From Miscanthus floridulus (taxonomy: Eukaryota > Streptophyta > Magnoliopsida > Poales > Poaceae), in contig NC_089593.1 in assembly GCF_019320115.1 (NCBI RefSeq), forward strand, positions 16,270,221 through 16,334,220: a stretch of DNA of 64,000 bases. The letters run 5' to 3'. Shown piece after piece: positions 33,805-43,843 of this stretch. Numbering within the stretch: the first letter of the stretch is position 1; every line of letters starts with the position of its first letter. Position numbers and translations under genes: made by a program. The notes under the pieces are model-generated. The model saw nothing but the letters and a program-made list of their open reading frames with translations, was not told the origin of the DNA and searched no databases.

Positions 33805-33944
33805 ATGTGGAATTCTCCTAGTGTTTTTAAGTAGTAATAAAACACTACCATTTGTCATAGCACATAGGATCCTCACTAGGAGGTATTTGGTAGGGAAAGT
33901 TTATACTAAATTTTGAATGGTAAAACACTAGGAGAACCCCACGT
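33805..33944. mobile_element. Short inverted-repeat element (MITE), about 140 bp
   Basis: ATGTGGAATTCTCCTAGTGT (left) matches ACGTGGGGTTCTCCTAGTGT (right, reverse-complemented) over about 23 bp with three mismatches. The interior is AT-rich. No target duplication could be identified, so the superfamily is open. Confidence 0.65.
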
Positions 33945-34369
33945 CACGAGGAGAAGTAAAAAATTATGGTTGTGTACTCAGGGTGGTAGATGCTCACAAG
34001 TTAAACTATCATTTAGTACTATTATATAAGTGCATACGTGTGTGCGTGTATACATCTATTAGCAACATATAGTGTCTCTAATTACTATTCAACCAGAGTA
34101 AAATTTATGACGGGCTCCTAAACTTGAATGCTCTTTGGATCTTATATTTGAGTCGTGTAACTTGCACCGCCCTCGAACTAGTGCAGTGCAGCCCTGTATA
34201 TAGATTCTAGAACTTGTCTCCGTGCCACCATTGGTCCAAAGAAGCCTTGACTAGTTCCAGACGGCAACATGCTAGAGCGGCCAAGGTCGAGAGAGCATGC
34301 ACCAATTAATTTGGTGGCCAAGCGACTATCTAGTGTCAAGGCCGAATAAAGGGCCCATATCCTCCACAC

Positions 34370-34388
34370 CCCCCCCCCCCCCCCACCC
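34370..34388. repeat. Poly-C tract
   Basis: A C-rich homopolymer run of about 15, followed by ACCCC. Confidence 0.9.
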
Positions 34389-34459
34389 CATGCTGAAGCA
34401 CGGCCTCACATCACCGGTAAGCTGCACATGGAGAAAGGGATATGCTGATACATGGGTTC

Positions 34460-34745
34460 TGTTAAAGTGTGAATGTAAATGAAGATTTTGGGAGAACCAT
34501 TGCTTTCATTGATTTTGGAAATATATTTATACAAGCGGAGGGGTGTCATGAAGGGACACGACTGTTCCCAAAAGACATGCCCTTTGGGACTACAGCTAAT
34601 TATCTAATCATATCCACTAATCCTGTGCTTGATAGATGAGATCACTCGTGACCACTAATCCTGTGCTTGATGGATGAGATCACTCGTGAAGAGATGCCTA
34701 TTCGTCTGTAGACGTCCGTTCACGTATAGGTGTCGTTTCACAACA
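34460..34745 (-). repeat. 3' LTR of the older Copia remnant
   Basis: On the minus strand it begins TGTTGTGAAACGAC and ends CACACTTTAACA. A 36-bp block (CACTAATCCTGTGCTTGAT...) is present twice in tandem at about 34615-34690. It has a TATAAATATA box at about 34530 (minus strand). Confidence 0.85.
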
Positions 34746-35330
34746 CTCCCCCTTGATCGAATCTTCCTTGAGATCAATGCAGCTATAAGCTGTAATTCCT
34801 TGAAAAACCCTATGGGAAAATCTGAGGAATATATGATATGCCATAAAAACTCCTTTAAACCTTAGTGGAAAATAAGGAGAAAATAGCATATTTATTTGTG
34901 ATTTAAATAAACCACTATGTCATTGGTATCCCATTAAAAACCCCAATGGAGAAAAATATTGGAGATACGACATAAAGATAACTTCCCCAAAAACATTTCA
35001 GGAAAAATATGAGGAGCAATATAAAATGATATGTTGCTAAAACTCCTGTAAAAACCTAGTGGGAAAATTAGGAGAAAATATGACGACATACTATTGGTAT
35101 TGCCTCTTGGATAACTCACATGAAAAACCTTTTCAGGGAAAAACCATGGATGAGTTGTGAGGGTAATATGTGTCATTGATATTTCCCACAAAAACCCCGG
35201 TGGGGAAAATAAGAAATATGACACATGCTTATGTTAATATTACCTCATTAAAAACTTTAACAAGAAATATTGTAAGTAAAACTTGTGAAAGAAAATAGTA
35301 TAATATGATGCTGGTACAGGTCAACATTTA
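34746..35330 (-). repeat. Array of AAAACCC...TGGGAAAA motifs in the 3' region of the older Copia
   Basis: At least eight degenerate copies of a quasi-palindrome AAAAACCC-N(2-6)-TGGGGAAAA, spaced about 50-70 bp, lie between the RNase H piece and the LTR (for example near 34805, 34940, 35050, 35110, 35190). Similar arrays are known from the 3' non-coding regions of some plant Copia elements. The function is unknown. Confidence 0.7.
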
Positions 35331-35524
35331 GGAGATGTCGCCCCCTGATTCTGGAACAATATGCTTAGTGATATTGCTCTTTATGTAACCTGTTTGCATC
35401 TGTGTAACACAAGCGGAATTATCTTCATAGATAGTTGTAGGTGATTCAATTGAACCAATACCACATGACTGTTGTATGTGGTTAATCATTCTGCGAAGCC
35501 ATACACATTCTCGTGATGCCTCGT
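35331..35524 (-). pseudogene. RNase H fragment (C-terminal piece) of the older Copia
   Basis: Minus-strand translation gives ASRECVWLRRMINHI, then IYEDNSACVTQMQ, the conserved EDN(S/Q) motif of Copia RNase H. It joins in frame with 45721-45834 once the young Copia and one copy of its target duplication are disregarded, which shows exactly where the insertion broke the gene. A stop-free frame continues to about 35331. Confidence 0.8.
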
Positions 35525-37402
35525 TGAAAGGTCCTAATGGCTAGAGGGGGGGGTGAATAGCCTAATAAAAATTTCTACAACAACACTTAACCAAATGGTT
35601 AGACAATTATGAGGCGAAGCGAGTGTTGCGCTAGCCTACTCAAAATGCAAGCCACCTACCACAATTCTAGTTTAGATAGTGTCAATTCACACAAGAGCAA
35701 TGACACTACCCTATGTTAGTGTGCTCTCAAAAGCTAACTAAAGAGCCACACCAACCAAGCATGCAAGCTCTCACAACTAGCTACACTAAAGAGCTTGTCA
35801 ACTAGTTTGCGGTAAAGTAAAGAGAGTGATCAAGAGGGTTATACCGCCGTGTAGTGGTAGGAACCAATCAATCACAATAATGAATACCAATGTAGACCAA
35901 TCACCTCGGAATCAAATGATGAACACAATGATTTTTACCGAGGTTCACTTGCTTGCCGGCAAGCTAGTCCTCGTTGTGGCGATTCACTCACTTGGAGGTT
36001 CACGCGCTGATTGGCATCACTCGCCAAACCCTCAATAGGGTGCCGCACAACCAACACAAGATGAGGATCACACAAGCCACGAGCAATTCACTAAAGTACC
36101 TTTTGGCGCTCCGCCGGGGAAAGGTCAAGAACCCCTCACAATCACCACGATCGGAGCCAGAGACAATCACCACCTCTGCTCGACGATCCTCGCTGCTCCA
36201 AGCCGTCTAGGTGGCGGCAACCACCAAGAGTAACAAGCGAAATCCGCAGCGAAACACGATCACTAAGTGCCTCTAGATGCAATCACTCAAGCAATGCACT
36301 TGGATCACTCCCAATCTCACTATGATGATGAATCAATGATGTAGATGAGTGGGAGTCCTTTGGCTAGGCTCACAAGGTTGCTATGTCAATGAAAATGTGC
36401 AAGAGTTATCCCTTGAGCCGGCCATGGGGCTATAAATAGAGCCCCAATCAAATAGAGCCGTTATACCCCTTCACTGGGCAAAACGCGCTCTGACCGGACG
36501 CTCCGGTCAAACTGACCGGACGCTGGCCCTCAGCGTCCGGTCGCCCGATGGACGCCACGCGTCACCAGCTTCAAACGCTGTTCGTCAGATTTCAACGGCT
36601 GCGAAGCTGACCGGACGCTGAAGCCCCAGCGTCCGGTCGTTTCCAGTAAGCTCCCCGAGGCATGTTTTTTCGACCGAACGCGTCCGGTTCACGTTGACCG
36701 GACGCAGCCAGCGTCCGGTGCTCAACCCTAGCCACTGTGCCGTCTGACAGCTCGACCGGACGCAGCCTTTCAGCGTCCGGTCGCTGAGTGACCCAGCGTC
36801 CGGTCAGTAGACCGACGCCAGCATCATTTCGATCAACTCCATTTCAACTCTTACTTCTTCACCTTTGCTCAAGTGTGCCAACCACCAAGAATTTTGCATC
36901 CGGCGCAATAGAAAATAGACATTTCATTTTCCCGAAAGCGTCGAATCCCGCCTCGCAAGCTCAAACATTATCAAGCACCTTGTGCACATGTGGTAGCATA
37001 TTTTCACAAATATTATCAAGGGTGTTAGCACTCCACTAGATCCTAAATGCACATGCAATGAGTTAGAGCATCTAGTGGCACTTTAATAACCGCATTCCGA
37101 TACGAGTTTCACCCCTCTTAATAGTACGGCTATCAAACCTAAATGTGATCACACTCTCTAAGTGTCTTGATCACCAAAACAAAATAGCTCCTACAAGTTA
37201 TACCTTTGCCTTGAGCTTTTTGTTTTTCTCTTTCTTCTCTTCAAGTTTAAGCCCTTGATCATCTCCATGCTATCACCATTGTCATATTATGATCTTCATT
37301 TGCTTCTCTACTTGAAGTGTGCTACCTATCTCATGATCACTTGATGAACTAGGTTAGCACTTAGGGTTTCATCAATTTACCAAAACCAAACTAGAGCTTT
37401 CA
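35525..37402 (-). repeat. 3' LTR of Copia element 2 (1878 bp)
   Basis: On the minus strand it begins TGAAAGCTCTAGTTTGG and ends GCCATTAGGACCTTTCA. A GACCGGACGC/GCGTCCGGTC array is at 36490-36810 and a TATA-like CTATTTATAG is at about 36428-36437 (minus strand). Confidence 0.93.
36485..36812. repeat. GACCGGACGC / GCGTCCGGTC inverted-repeat array in the LTR U3
   Basis: About a dozen copies of the 10-mer and its inverse sit in head-to-head pairs a few bases apart (for example GACCGGACGCTGAAGCCCCAGCGTCCGGTC-type hairpins near 36609), just upstream of the TATA-like box in element orientation. The same array is in the other LTR (44803-45130). It is CpG- and CCGG-dense, so it should be heavily methylated when silenced. 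Confidence 0.75.
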
Positions 37403-37416
37403 ATCTCCCCCTTTTT
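37403..37416 (-). other. Polypurine tract of Copia element 2
   Basis: AAAAAGGGGGAGAT on the minus strand, immediately before the 3' LTR. Confidence 0.88.
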
Positions 37417-38494
37417 GGTAATTGATGACAACCCTTATACAAAGATATGAATTGAAATTCAATTGAATCCATGTTGCTTGCCCAAGCATATTTACCATGT
37501 GTAAAAGGATATGGACAAGTTTCATGAACCCTAAGTGGTAGCAATTGCTCCCCCTACATATGTGCTAAGAGTTTGGATTGAAGCTTGCACATATGCTTAT
37601 ATAGGAAATGTAGGAGTCAATGTCTACCATATGATGCTAAGGTATAAAAGATGGACCTTTGAAGCGTGATACCAATCAGAGTGCACCAATATACCATCCT
37701 TAGCATCGTGGTTAGCTCAATACCACTTAGAAATATTTGGAAGTGAAATCACTAGATATCCTATACATGCTAGTTTGCATTTCATCATTCAAATCTACAA
37801 CTAGCATACATCACACAAGCATGGATATTATAAATATGGAACTTATGCTATGCAAGCAAACATATGAAATGCACGTTCAAATGCACCATACAAGTTCATG
37901 AGCTTGCTCCCCCTACTTGTGTGCTCAAAATTTTAGTTGATCCCTTTCCTTTGTTATATCTCTCCCCTTATCCCCTTTATCTTTGTTTCTCTCCCCCTTT
38001 GTCATCAATGACCACAAAGGTTCTAAATAGAATTACTTGTAGGGTCGAGATTATCAATGTCAATCAATGGGGTGAGGGTTATTTTCCCAAATTTGGTTCA
38101 ATTCTAGATTATTTCCCAAAGATATTTAACTCGGTTTGATCCAAGGACGAGCTTCTTCACACCTCCAAATAAGGGTTATCTTGTACCATGTTGAGTTAAA
38201 CACTTATAGTTTATTTTCTAGATTAAACACTAGGTTTACAAGCCCATAAACATGTCATATGCCATCACTAGATCAAGTCAAGCATAGAAGCAATAGTGAT
38301 ACCATATTGACATCAAAATTCATTTGATTTTCATGAATGAGCCTAATAAGATAGAACCACTTGCAAGGTCCTAATGAGATTGAAAATATGACTAGATGCA
38401 CTAATCATGTCCTTAGCAAGAATGTATGTCATGCCAATCAACTTTTACCTTAGATTGCTCGAAGGAGAGGCGTGTCATATGAGTGGGGGTTGCA
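37417..38494 (-). other. 3' untranslated internal region of Copia element 2
   Basis: The DNA between the end of pol and the polypurine tract is non-coding on the minus strand. The ORF at 37864-38139 on the plus strand is antisense and has no recognisable domain. It resembles 24406-25517 of element 1. Confidence 0.6.
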
Positions 38495-41400
38495 TCAACA
38501 CATATTTGAGAAATCCAATATGTTCAACTCATTTCTTAGCTTGCAAAACCTTTTCTCATCCAATGGCTTGGTGAATATATTGGCAAGTTGATCTTCGGTG
38601 CCTACACTCTCAATGCAAATGTCCCCTTTTTGTTGGTGATCTCTTATGAAATGGTGGCGGACATCAATGTGCTTTGTTCTTGCATGTTGCACCGGATTGT
38701 TGGTTAGCTTGATTGCACTCTCATTGTCACATAGCAATGGCACTTTCTTGAACTTGATTCCAAAATCGCTCAAAGTGGCCTTCATCCAAAGTACTTGTGC
38801 ACAACAACTACCGGCGGATATGTATTCGGCTTCGGCGGTTGATAATGCAACACTATTTTGTTCTTTGATGACCATGAAACAAGTGATCTTCCCAACAATT
38901 GACATGTGCCCGATGTGCTCTTCCTTTCAACCTTGCATCCCGCATAATCTGAGTCGGAGTAACCAACTAGCTCAAACTTTGCTCCTTTGGGATACCACAA
39001 ACCAACATTTTGTGTATGCTTCAAGTACCTCAATATCCTCTTTGTAGCCTTCAAATGACTTTCTCTTGGTGAGGCTTGAAATCTTGCACACATGCATACA
39101 CTAAACATGACATCCGGCCTTGATGCGGTCACATAGAGTAGGCTTCCAATCATAGACCGATACAATTTTTGTTCCACCATGTTTCCACTTGCATCACTAT
39201 CCAAGTTGCCATTGCTTCCCATTGGTGTGCTAATGACTTTGCTATCAATCATTCCAAACTTCTTGATCATATCCTTGATGTACTTGCCTTGACTCATAAA
39301 TGTACCATTCTTCAATTGCTTGATTTGAAGACCAAGGAAGTAACTCAACTCTCCAATCATGGACATCTCAAACTCATTAGCCATCATCTTTCCAAACTCA
39401 TCACAAAATTCTTGATTGGTTGATCCAAATATGATGTCATCTACATAGATTTGTAATACAAATAGATCTTTTCCAATCTTCTTGATGAAAAGAGTGGTGT
39501 CAACCTTGCCCATTGTGAACCCTTTAGAGAGGAGGAAGTCCCTCAATCTCTCATACCATGCTCTAGGTGCTTGCTTTAAGCCATACAATGCTTTCTTCAA
39601 CTTGTACACATGGTTGGGCTTCTTATAATCTTCAAAACCGGGAGGTTGCTCAACATATACTTCTTCATTGATATAACCATTGAGAAATGCCCTCTTAACA
39701 TCCATTTGATAGAGCTTGATGTTGTGGGCACAAGCATAGGCTAACAAGATTCTAATTGCTTCCAATCTTGCAACCGGGGCATAAGTTTCTCCAAAGTCAA
39801 GACCTTCAACTTGTGTATAGCCTTGTGCTACCAATCTTGCTTTGTTCCTTACAACTATCCCATCTTGATCTTGCTTGTTTCTAAAGACCCATTTGGTTCC
39901 AATCACATTGTGTCCCTTTGGTCTTTCTACCAATTCCCATACTTGATTTCTTGTGAAGTTGTTCAATTCTTCATGCATAGCATTCACCCAATCAACATCC
40001 TTCAAAGCTTCATCTATCTTCTTTGGTTCAATGGATGACACAAAAGAGAAGTGTTCACAAAATGATGCCAATCTTGATCTTGTTTGTACACCTCTTGAAA
40101 TATCTCCAATGATTGTATCCAAAGGATGATCTCTTGCAATACTTGTTGCTTGAAGGATTAGAACTTGATTGCTTGCACTTGCTTGATCATTTGGTTGAGA
40201 TGATGTACTAGCCATTTGATCTTGATCAATATCATGAGAGTCACTTGCACTAGCTTGATTTGTATCATCTTGCACATTAGAGTTGGAGAGCACTTGCACT
40301 TGATCATCTTCATCATCAATCACTAGCCTAGGCCTCAATTCACCAATATCCATGTTCTTCATGGCATTTGAAAGTTGAATGCCTCTAACATCTTCCAAGT
40401 TCTCATTCTCTACTTGTGAACCCTTGGTTTCATCAAATTCAACATCATGAACTTCCTCAAGAGTACCACTATCCAAATTCCAAACTCTATATGCTTTGCT
40501 TGTAGTGGAATAGCCAAGTAGGAATCCTTCATCACATTTCTTGTCAAACTTGCCCAATCTTGTGCCTTTCTTCAAGATATAGCATTTGCAACCAAAGACC
40601 CGAAAATATGCAATGTTGGGCTTTCTACCATTCAAGAGCTCATATGGTGTCTTCTCTTTCAATCGGTGACAATAGAGGCGGTTGCTACAATAGCAAGCCA
40701 TGTTGATAGCTTCGGCCCAAAAGGATTGACTCACATTGTACTCACTAAGCATAGACCTTGCCATATCAATGAGTGTTCTATTTTTTCTCTCAACAAGGCC
40801 ATTTGATTGAGGTGTGTACTTGGCCGAGAATTGATGTCTAATTCCAAATTCATCACATAACTCATCAATTCTAGTGTTCTTAAACTCACTACCATTGTCA
40901 CTTCTAACTCTCTTGATGGTTGTTTCAAATTCATTGTGAATGCCTTTGACAAATGATTTGAATGTTGCAAATATATCACTTTTGTCCACTAGAAAGAATA
41001 CCCATGTGTATCTAGTGTAGTCATCCACTATCACAAATCCATATTTGTTACCACCGATACTAGTGTATTGTGTTGGCCCAAACAAATCCATGTGCAATAA
41101 CTCAAATGCTTTACTAGTGCTCATCATGCTTTTCTTAGGATGGGTGTTTCCAACTTGTTTGCCGGCTTGACAAGAGCTACAAAGCTTATTCTTTTCAAAC
41201 ACAACATCTTTCAAGCCTTTAACTAAGTCATGCTTAACCAATATATTCAATTGTTTCATTCCAACATGACCAAGCCTTCTATGCCATAACCAACCCATGC
41301 TAGACTTAGTGAACAAGCATGTAGATAATCTAGCTTCACTAGCATTGAAATCAACCAAGTATAGATTCTCATATCTAAAGCCTTTGAAGATCAAGTTAGA

Positions 41401-41715
41401 GCCATCTACACTTATGATTTCTACATCATCTACCCCAAATATGCATTTGAATCCAAGATCACACAATTGAGCCACGGATAGCAAATTGATGTTCAAGCTC
41501 TCTACTAGCAACACATTGGATATGCTCAAGTCATTGGATATTGCAATCTTACCAAGCCCTTTGACCTTGCCTTTGCCATTGTCACCAAATGTGATACTAT
41601 CATAGCCATCATTGCCATTGGTGTTGATTGAGTTGAACATTCTAGCATCACCGGTCATGTGTTGAGTGCACCCACTATCAAGAACCCAATGCCTTCCTCC
41701 GGCTTTGTAATTGAC
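38495..41715 (-). pseudogene. pol of Copia element 2 (protease, integrase, RT, RNase H), one frameshift
   Basis: The frame opens at 41715, directly after a TAG at 41718-41716, and runs to a stop at 38782. In order: protease motif [16 protein letters not shown]-pre-integrase HRRLGH with CSSCQAGK; integrase core with MDLFGP, SDNGSEF and NGLVERKN (the DDE residues); RT with [11 protein letters not shown] and the catalytic YVDD at about 39447-39436; and the start of RNase H. Near 38880 one base is missing relative to element 1, which shifts the frame. The remaining RNase H (DNESAIKL, KHIDVRHHFI) continues in another frame to 38495. The first ATG (41658) lies after the protease active-site Asp, so pol is presumably not started there. 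This single break probably makes the copy non-autonomous. Confidence 0.92.
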
Positions 41716-41745
41716 CTACAAAAGAAGATCAATTCTTTTTAGGTA
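41700..41745 (-). promoter_or_regulatory. gag/pol junction with a 3' splice-acceptor-like motif
   Basis: Minus strand: gag ends AAT TGA, then TCTTCTTTTGTAG, then pol begins GTCAATTAC. The pyrimidine tract followed by TTTGTAG|GT is a good plant 3' splice site, and CCTAAAA about 24 nt upstream would serve as a branch point. The same sequence is found at 21303-21325 in the much older element 1. The motif is seen; splicing is inferred. Confidence 0.5.
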
Positions 41746-43786
41746 CCCAAACTTGCTTGGGTCCTTGAAGGTTAGTAACCAAGCTCTTTGGCACCCAAAT
41801 GGCTTTCTTCTTTGAGCCCATCCATGGTTTGCCAATGAACTTAGCCTTCACACAATTTGTACTCTTAACAAGCATATAGGAAGAATTAAGCTTAATAGAG
41901 GATACATTAGCATTTTTGCTTTTGTTGGTGCATTCATGCTCTCTATGACCAACTTGCTTGCAACTAGTGCAAAACCGACCATTATTCTTCACAAAACTTG
42001 TCTTGTGAGGAGCAAAGGCCGCCTTGCCTTTCTTGGGGGTATAGCCCAATCCCTCTTTGTAGAGAGAAGCTCTTTGGCTACCCAAGGCCATAAGCAAGCG
42101 GTCCTCACCACCATAAGCCTTGGCCAAGGTGTGAGTGAGCTTAGTTACCTCCTTCTTGAGGTTCTCATTCTCAACCACTAGTGAGGTATCACAAGTGAGA
42201 CCATCACTACTAGATGAGGTAGAAGTGGAAGTGCTACAAGAAGGGTTAGTTGGAGGAACAATGATAGGCATAGATAGTGATGTATTAATTAAATCACAAG
42301 TTAAACCTACATCACAAGTTTCAATATGCTTCCTTTTATCTTGTTCATTAAGCAAAGTGGAATGAGCTTTTTCAAGCTTTTTGTGAGCCTTGCCAAGCTT
42401 CTCATGGGCATCCTCTTGCCTCTCATGAGATGCATTGAGCTCATCAAATGCTTGCTTAAGGGCTTTTAGTTCCTTTCGCAAGCTTTTGCATTCCTTTCTT
42501 GAGATGTCAAAGTGTTCTCTAGCATCTTCTAGCATGTCAATTAATTCATCTTTTGTAGGTTCATCATCATCATTATCACTATCACTATCATGTTCACTAT
42601 CACTTCCATCATCACAAGTTTGTACCTTAGTGGCCTTAGCCATGAAGCATGATGGAGAGTCGAAGAGAGAAGGCTTCTCATTGATTGCTATACTTGCAAG
42701 AACCTTCTTCTTGGTGGTCTTGTGATCATCACTATCATCATCATGATCACTTGAGGAAGCATCACTATCCCAAGTGACCACATATGATCCACCCTTCTTC
42801 TTCTTGAAGAATGTCTTGTCCTTCTTCTCCTTCTTTTCTTTCTTGTCCTTCTTCTTGTTCTTCTTGTCATCATCATTGTCGCTATTATATGGGCATTGAG
42901 CAACAAGATGATCTTTGCTTCCACACTTGAAGCATCTTCTTGACTCATCTTTGTTCTTGGATGAAGACTTCTTTCTTCTTGCACGGTAGCCTTTCTTTAC
43001 CATGAACTTGCCAAACCTCTTGACAAAGAGAGCCATCATCTCATCATCACTATCATCCCATGAATCATCATCCTCACTTGATGTTTCTTGCTTTGCTTTG
43101 CCCTTGGATGATGTGGCCTTGAATGCCACGCTCTTCTTCTTGTCATCCTTCTTCTCATCTTTCTTCTCCCTCTTTTCTTCCTTCTCATCATCATCTCTAT
43201 AAGCATCATCGGTCATGATATCTCCTAAGATTTGATTTGGTGTCATTGTGTTCAAACCACTCCTCACTAGCAAGGTGACCAACATTTTAAATCTCCCGGG
43301 CAAACATCTCAAGAACTTGTTTGAGAAGTCCTTGTCCTCTATGTTCTCACCAAGTGCTTTGAGATCATTTACAATCACCTCCATTCGGTGGAACATGTCC
43401 GGCACACTCTCATCCTCCTTCATCTTGAAGCTTGCAAACTTTTCTTTGAGGATGTATGCCTTTGCACCCTTCACGGCTTGAGTACCTTCAAATGATTCTT
43501 CCAACTTCTTCCAAGCCTCATGTGCCATCTCAATATTTTTGATTTGCTCAAATGTTCTTGCATCAATTGCATCATGAATGGCACTTAGAGCAATATCATT
43601 GTTTTCGAGAAGTACTTCTTCGGCGGCGGTGGGATTTTCCAGATCACAAATCTCAATTTTGGTTTCTACCACCTTCCACACCTTTCTATTGATTGACTTG
43701 ATATGTGTGGCCATCTTTGACTTCCAATAAGAATAATTTGATCCATCAAATTGGGGTGGCTTCTTGGTGTTGTTGATTTGAGCCAT
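41729..43786 (-). CDS. gag of Copia element 2 (685 aa)
   Basis: This is an intact ORF that starts 57 bp downstream of the 5' LTR (MAQINNTKKPPQFDGSNYSYW). The N-terminal 200 residues form the Copia capsid-like domain. A lysine-rich stretch follows, then a first CCHC zinc knuckle CFKCGSKDHLVAQC (residues 285-298), a highly acidic Asp/Ser region and a heptad-like segment (about 430-500), and a second CCHC knuckle CTSCKQVGHREHEC (606-619) near the C-terminus. Both knuckles are complete, unlike those of element 1. Gag packages the RNA into cytoplasmic virus-like particles. The ORF ends in TGA, 13 nt before pol opens in the +1 frame. The length and two knuckles 300 residues apart fit the Sire/Maximus lineage. 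Confidence 0.93.
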   Translation of the reverse strand: MAQINNTKKPPQFDGSNYSYWKSKMATHIKSINRKVWKVVETKIEICDLENPTAAEEVLLENNDIALSAIHDAIDARTFEQIKNIEMAHEAWKKLEESFEGTQAVKGAKAYILKEKFASFKMKEDESVPDMFHRMEVIVNDLKALGENIEDKDFSNKFLRCLPGRFKMLVTLLVRSGLNTMTPNQILGDIMTDDAYRDDDEKEEKREKKDEKKDDKKKSVAFKATSSKGKAKQETSSEDDDSWDDSDDEMMALFVKRFGKFMVKKGYRARRKKSSSKNKDESRRCFKCGSKDHLVAQCPYNSDNDDDKKNKKKDKKEKKEKKDKTFFKKKKGGSYVVTWDSDASSSDHDDDSDDHKTTKKKVLASIAINEKPSLFDSPSCFMAKATKVQTCDDGSDSEHDSDSDNDDDEPTKDELIDMLEDAREHFDISRKECKSLRKELKALKQAFDELNASHERQEDAHEKLGKAHKKLEKAHSTLLNEQDKRKHIETCDVGLTCDLINTSLSMPIIVPPTNPSCSTSTSTSSSSDGLTCDTSLVVENENLKKEVTKLTHTLAKAYGGEDRLLMALGSQRASLYKEGLGYTPKKGKAAFAPHKTSFVKNNGRFCTSCKQVGHREHECTNKSKNANVSSIKLNSSYMLVKSTNCVKAKFIGKPWMGSKKKAIWVPKSLVTNLQGPKQVWVPKKN

Positions 43787-43828
43787 TTTAACACCGAAGG
43801 TTGTTAAGCCTCAAATAACGGTGACCTC

Positions 43829-43843
43829 GGCTCCGATATCACT
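43829..43843 (-). other. Primer binding site of Copia element 2
   Basis: AGTGATATCGGAGCC on the minus strand directly follows the 5' LTR. It is the initiator-Met-tRNA type with one base different from element 1. Confidence 0.78.

Noticed and set aside
35826..36210. Paired ORFs (70 and 78 codons), repeated at 44144-44528
   Set aside because: They are duplicated only because they lie in the two LTRs of Copia 2; both are antisense to the element and show no motif.
38646..39047. 133-codon plus-strand ORF across the Copia 2 RNase H
   Set aside because: It is the antisense strand of pol and has no independent support.
42435..43202. Ser-rich plus-strand ORFs across gag
   Set aside because: They are antisense to the acidic/lysine-rich gag and are explained by its biased codons.
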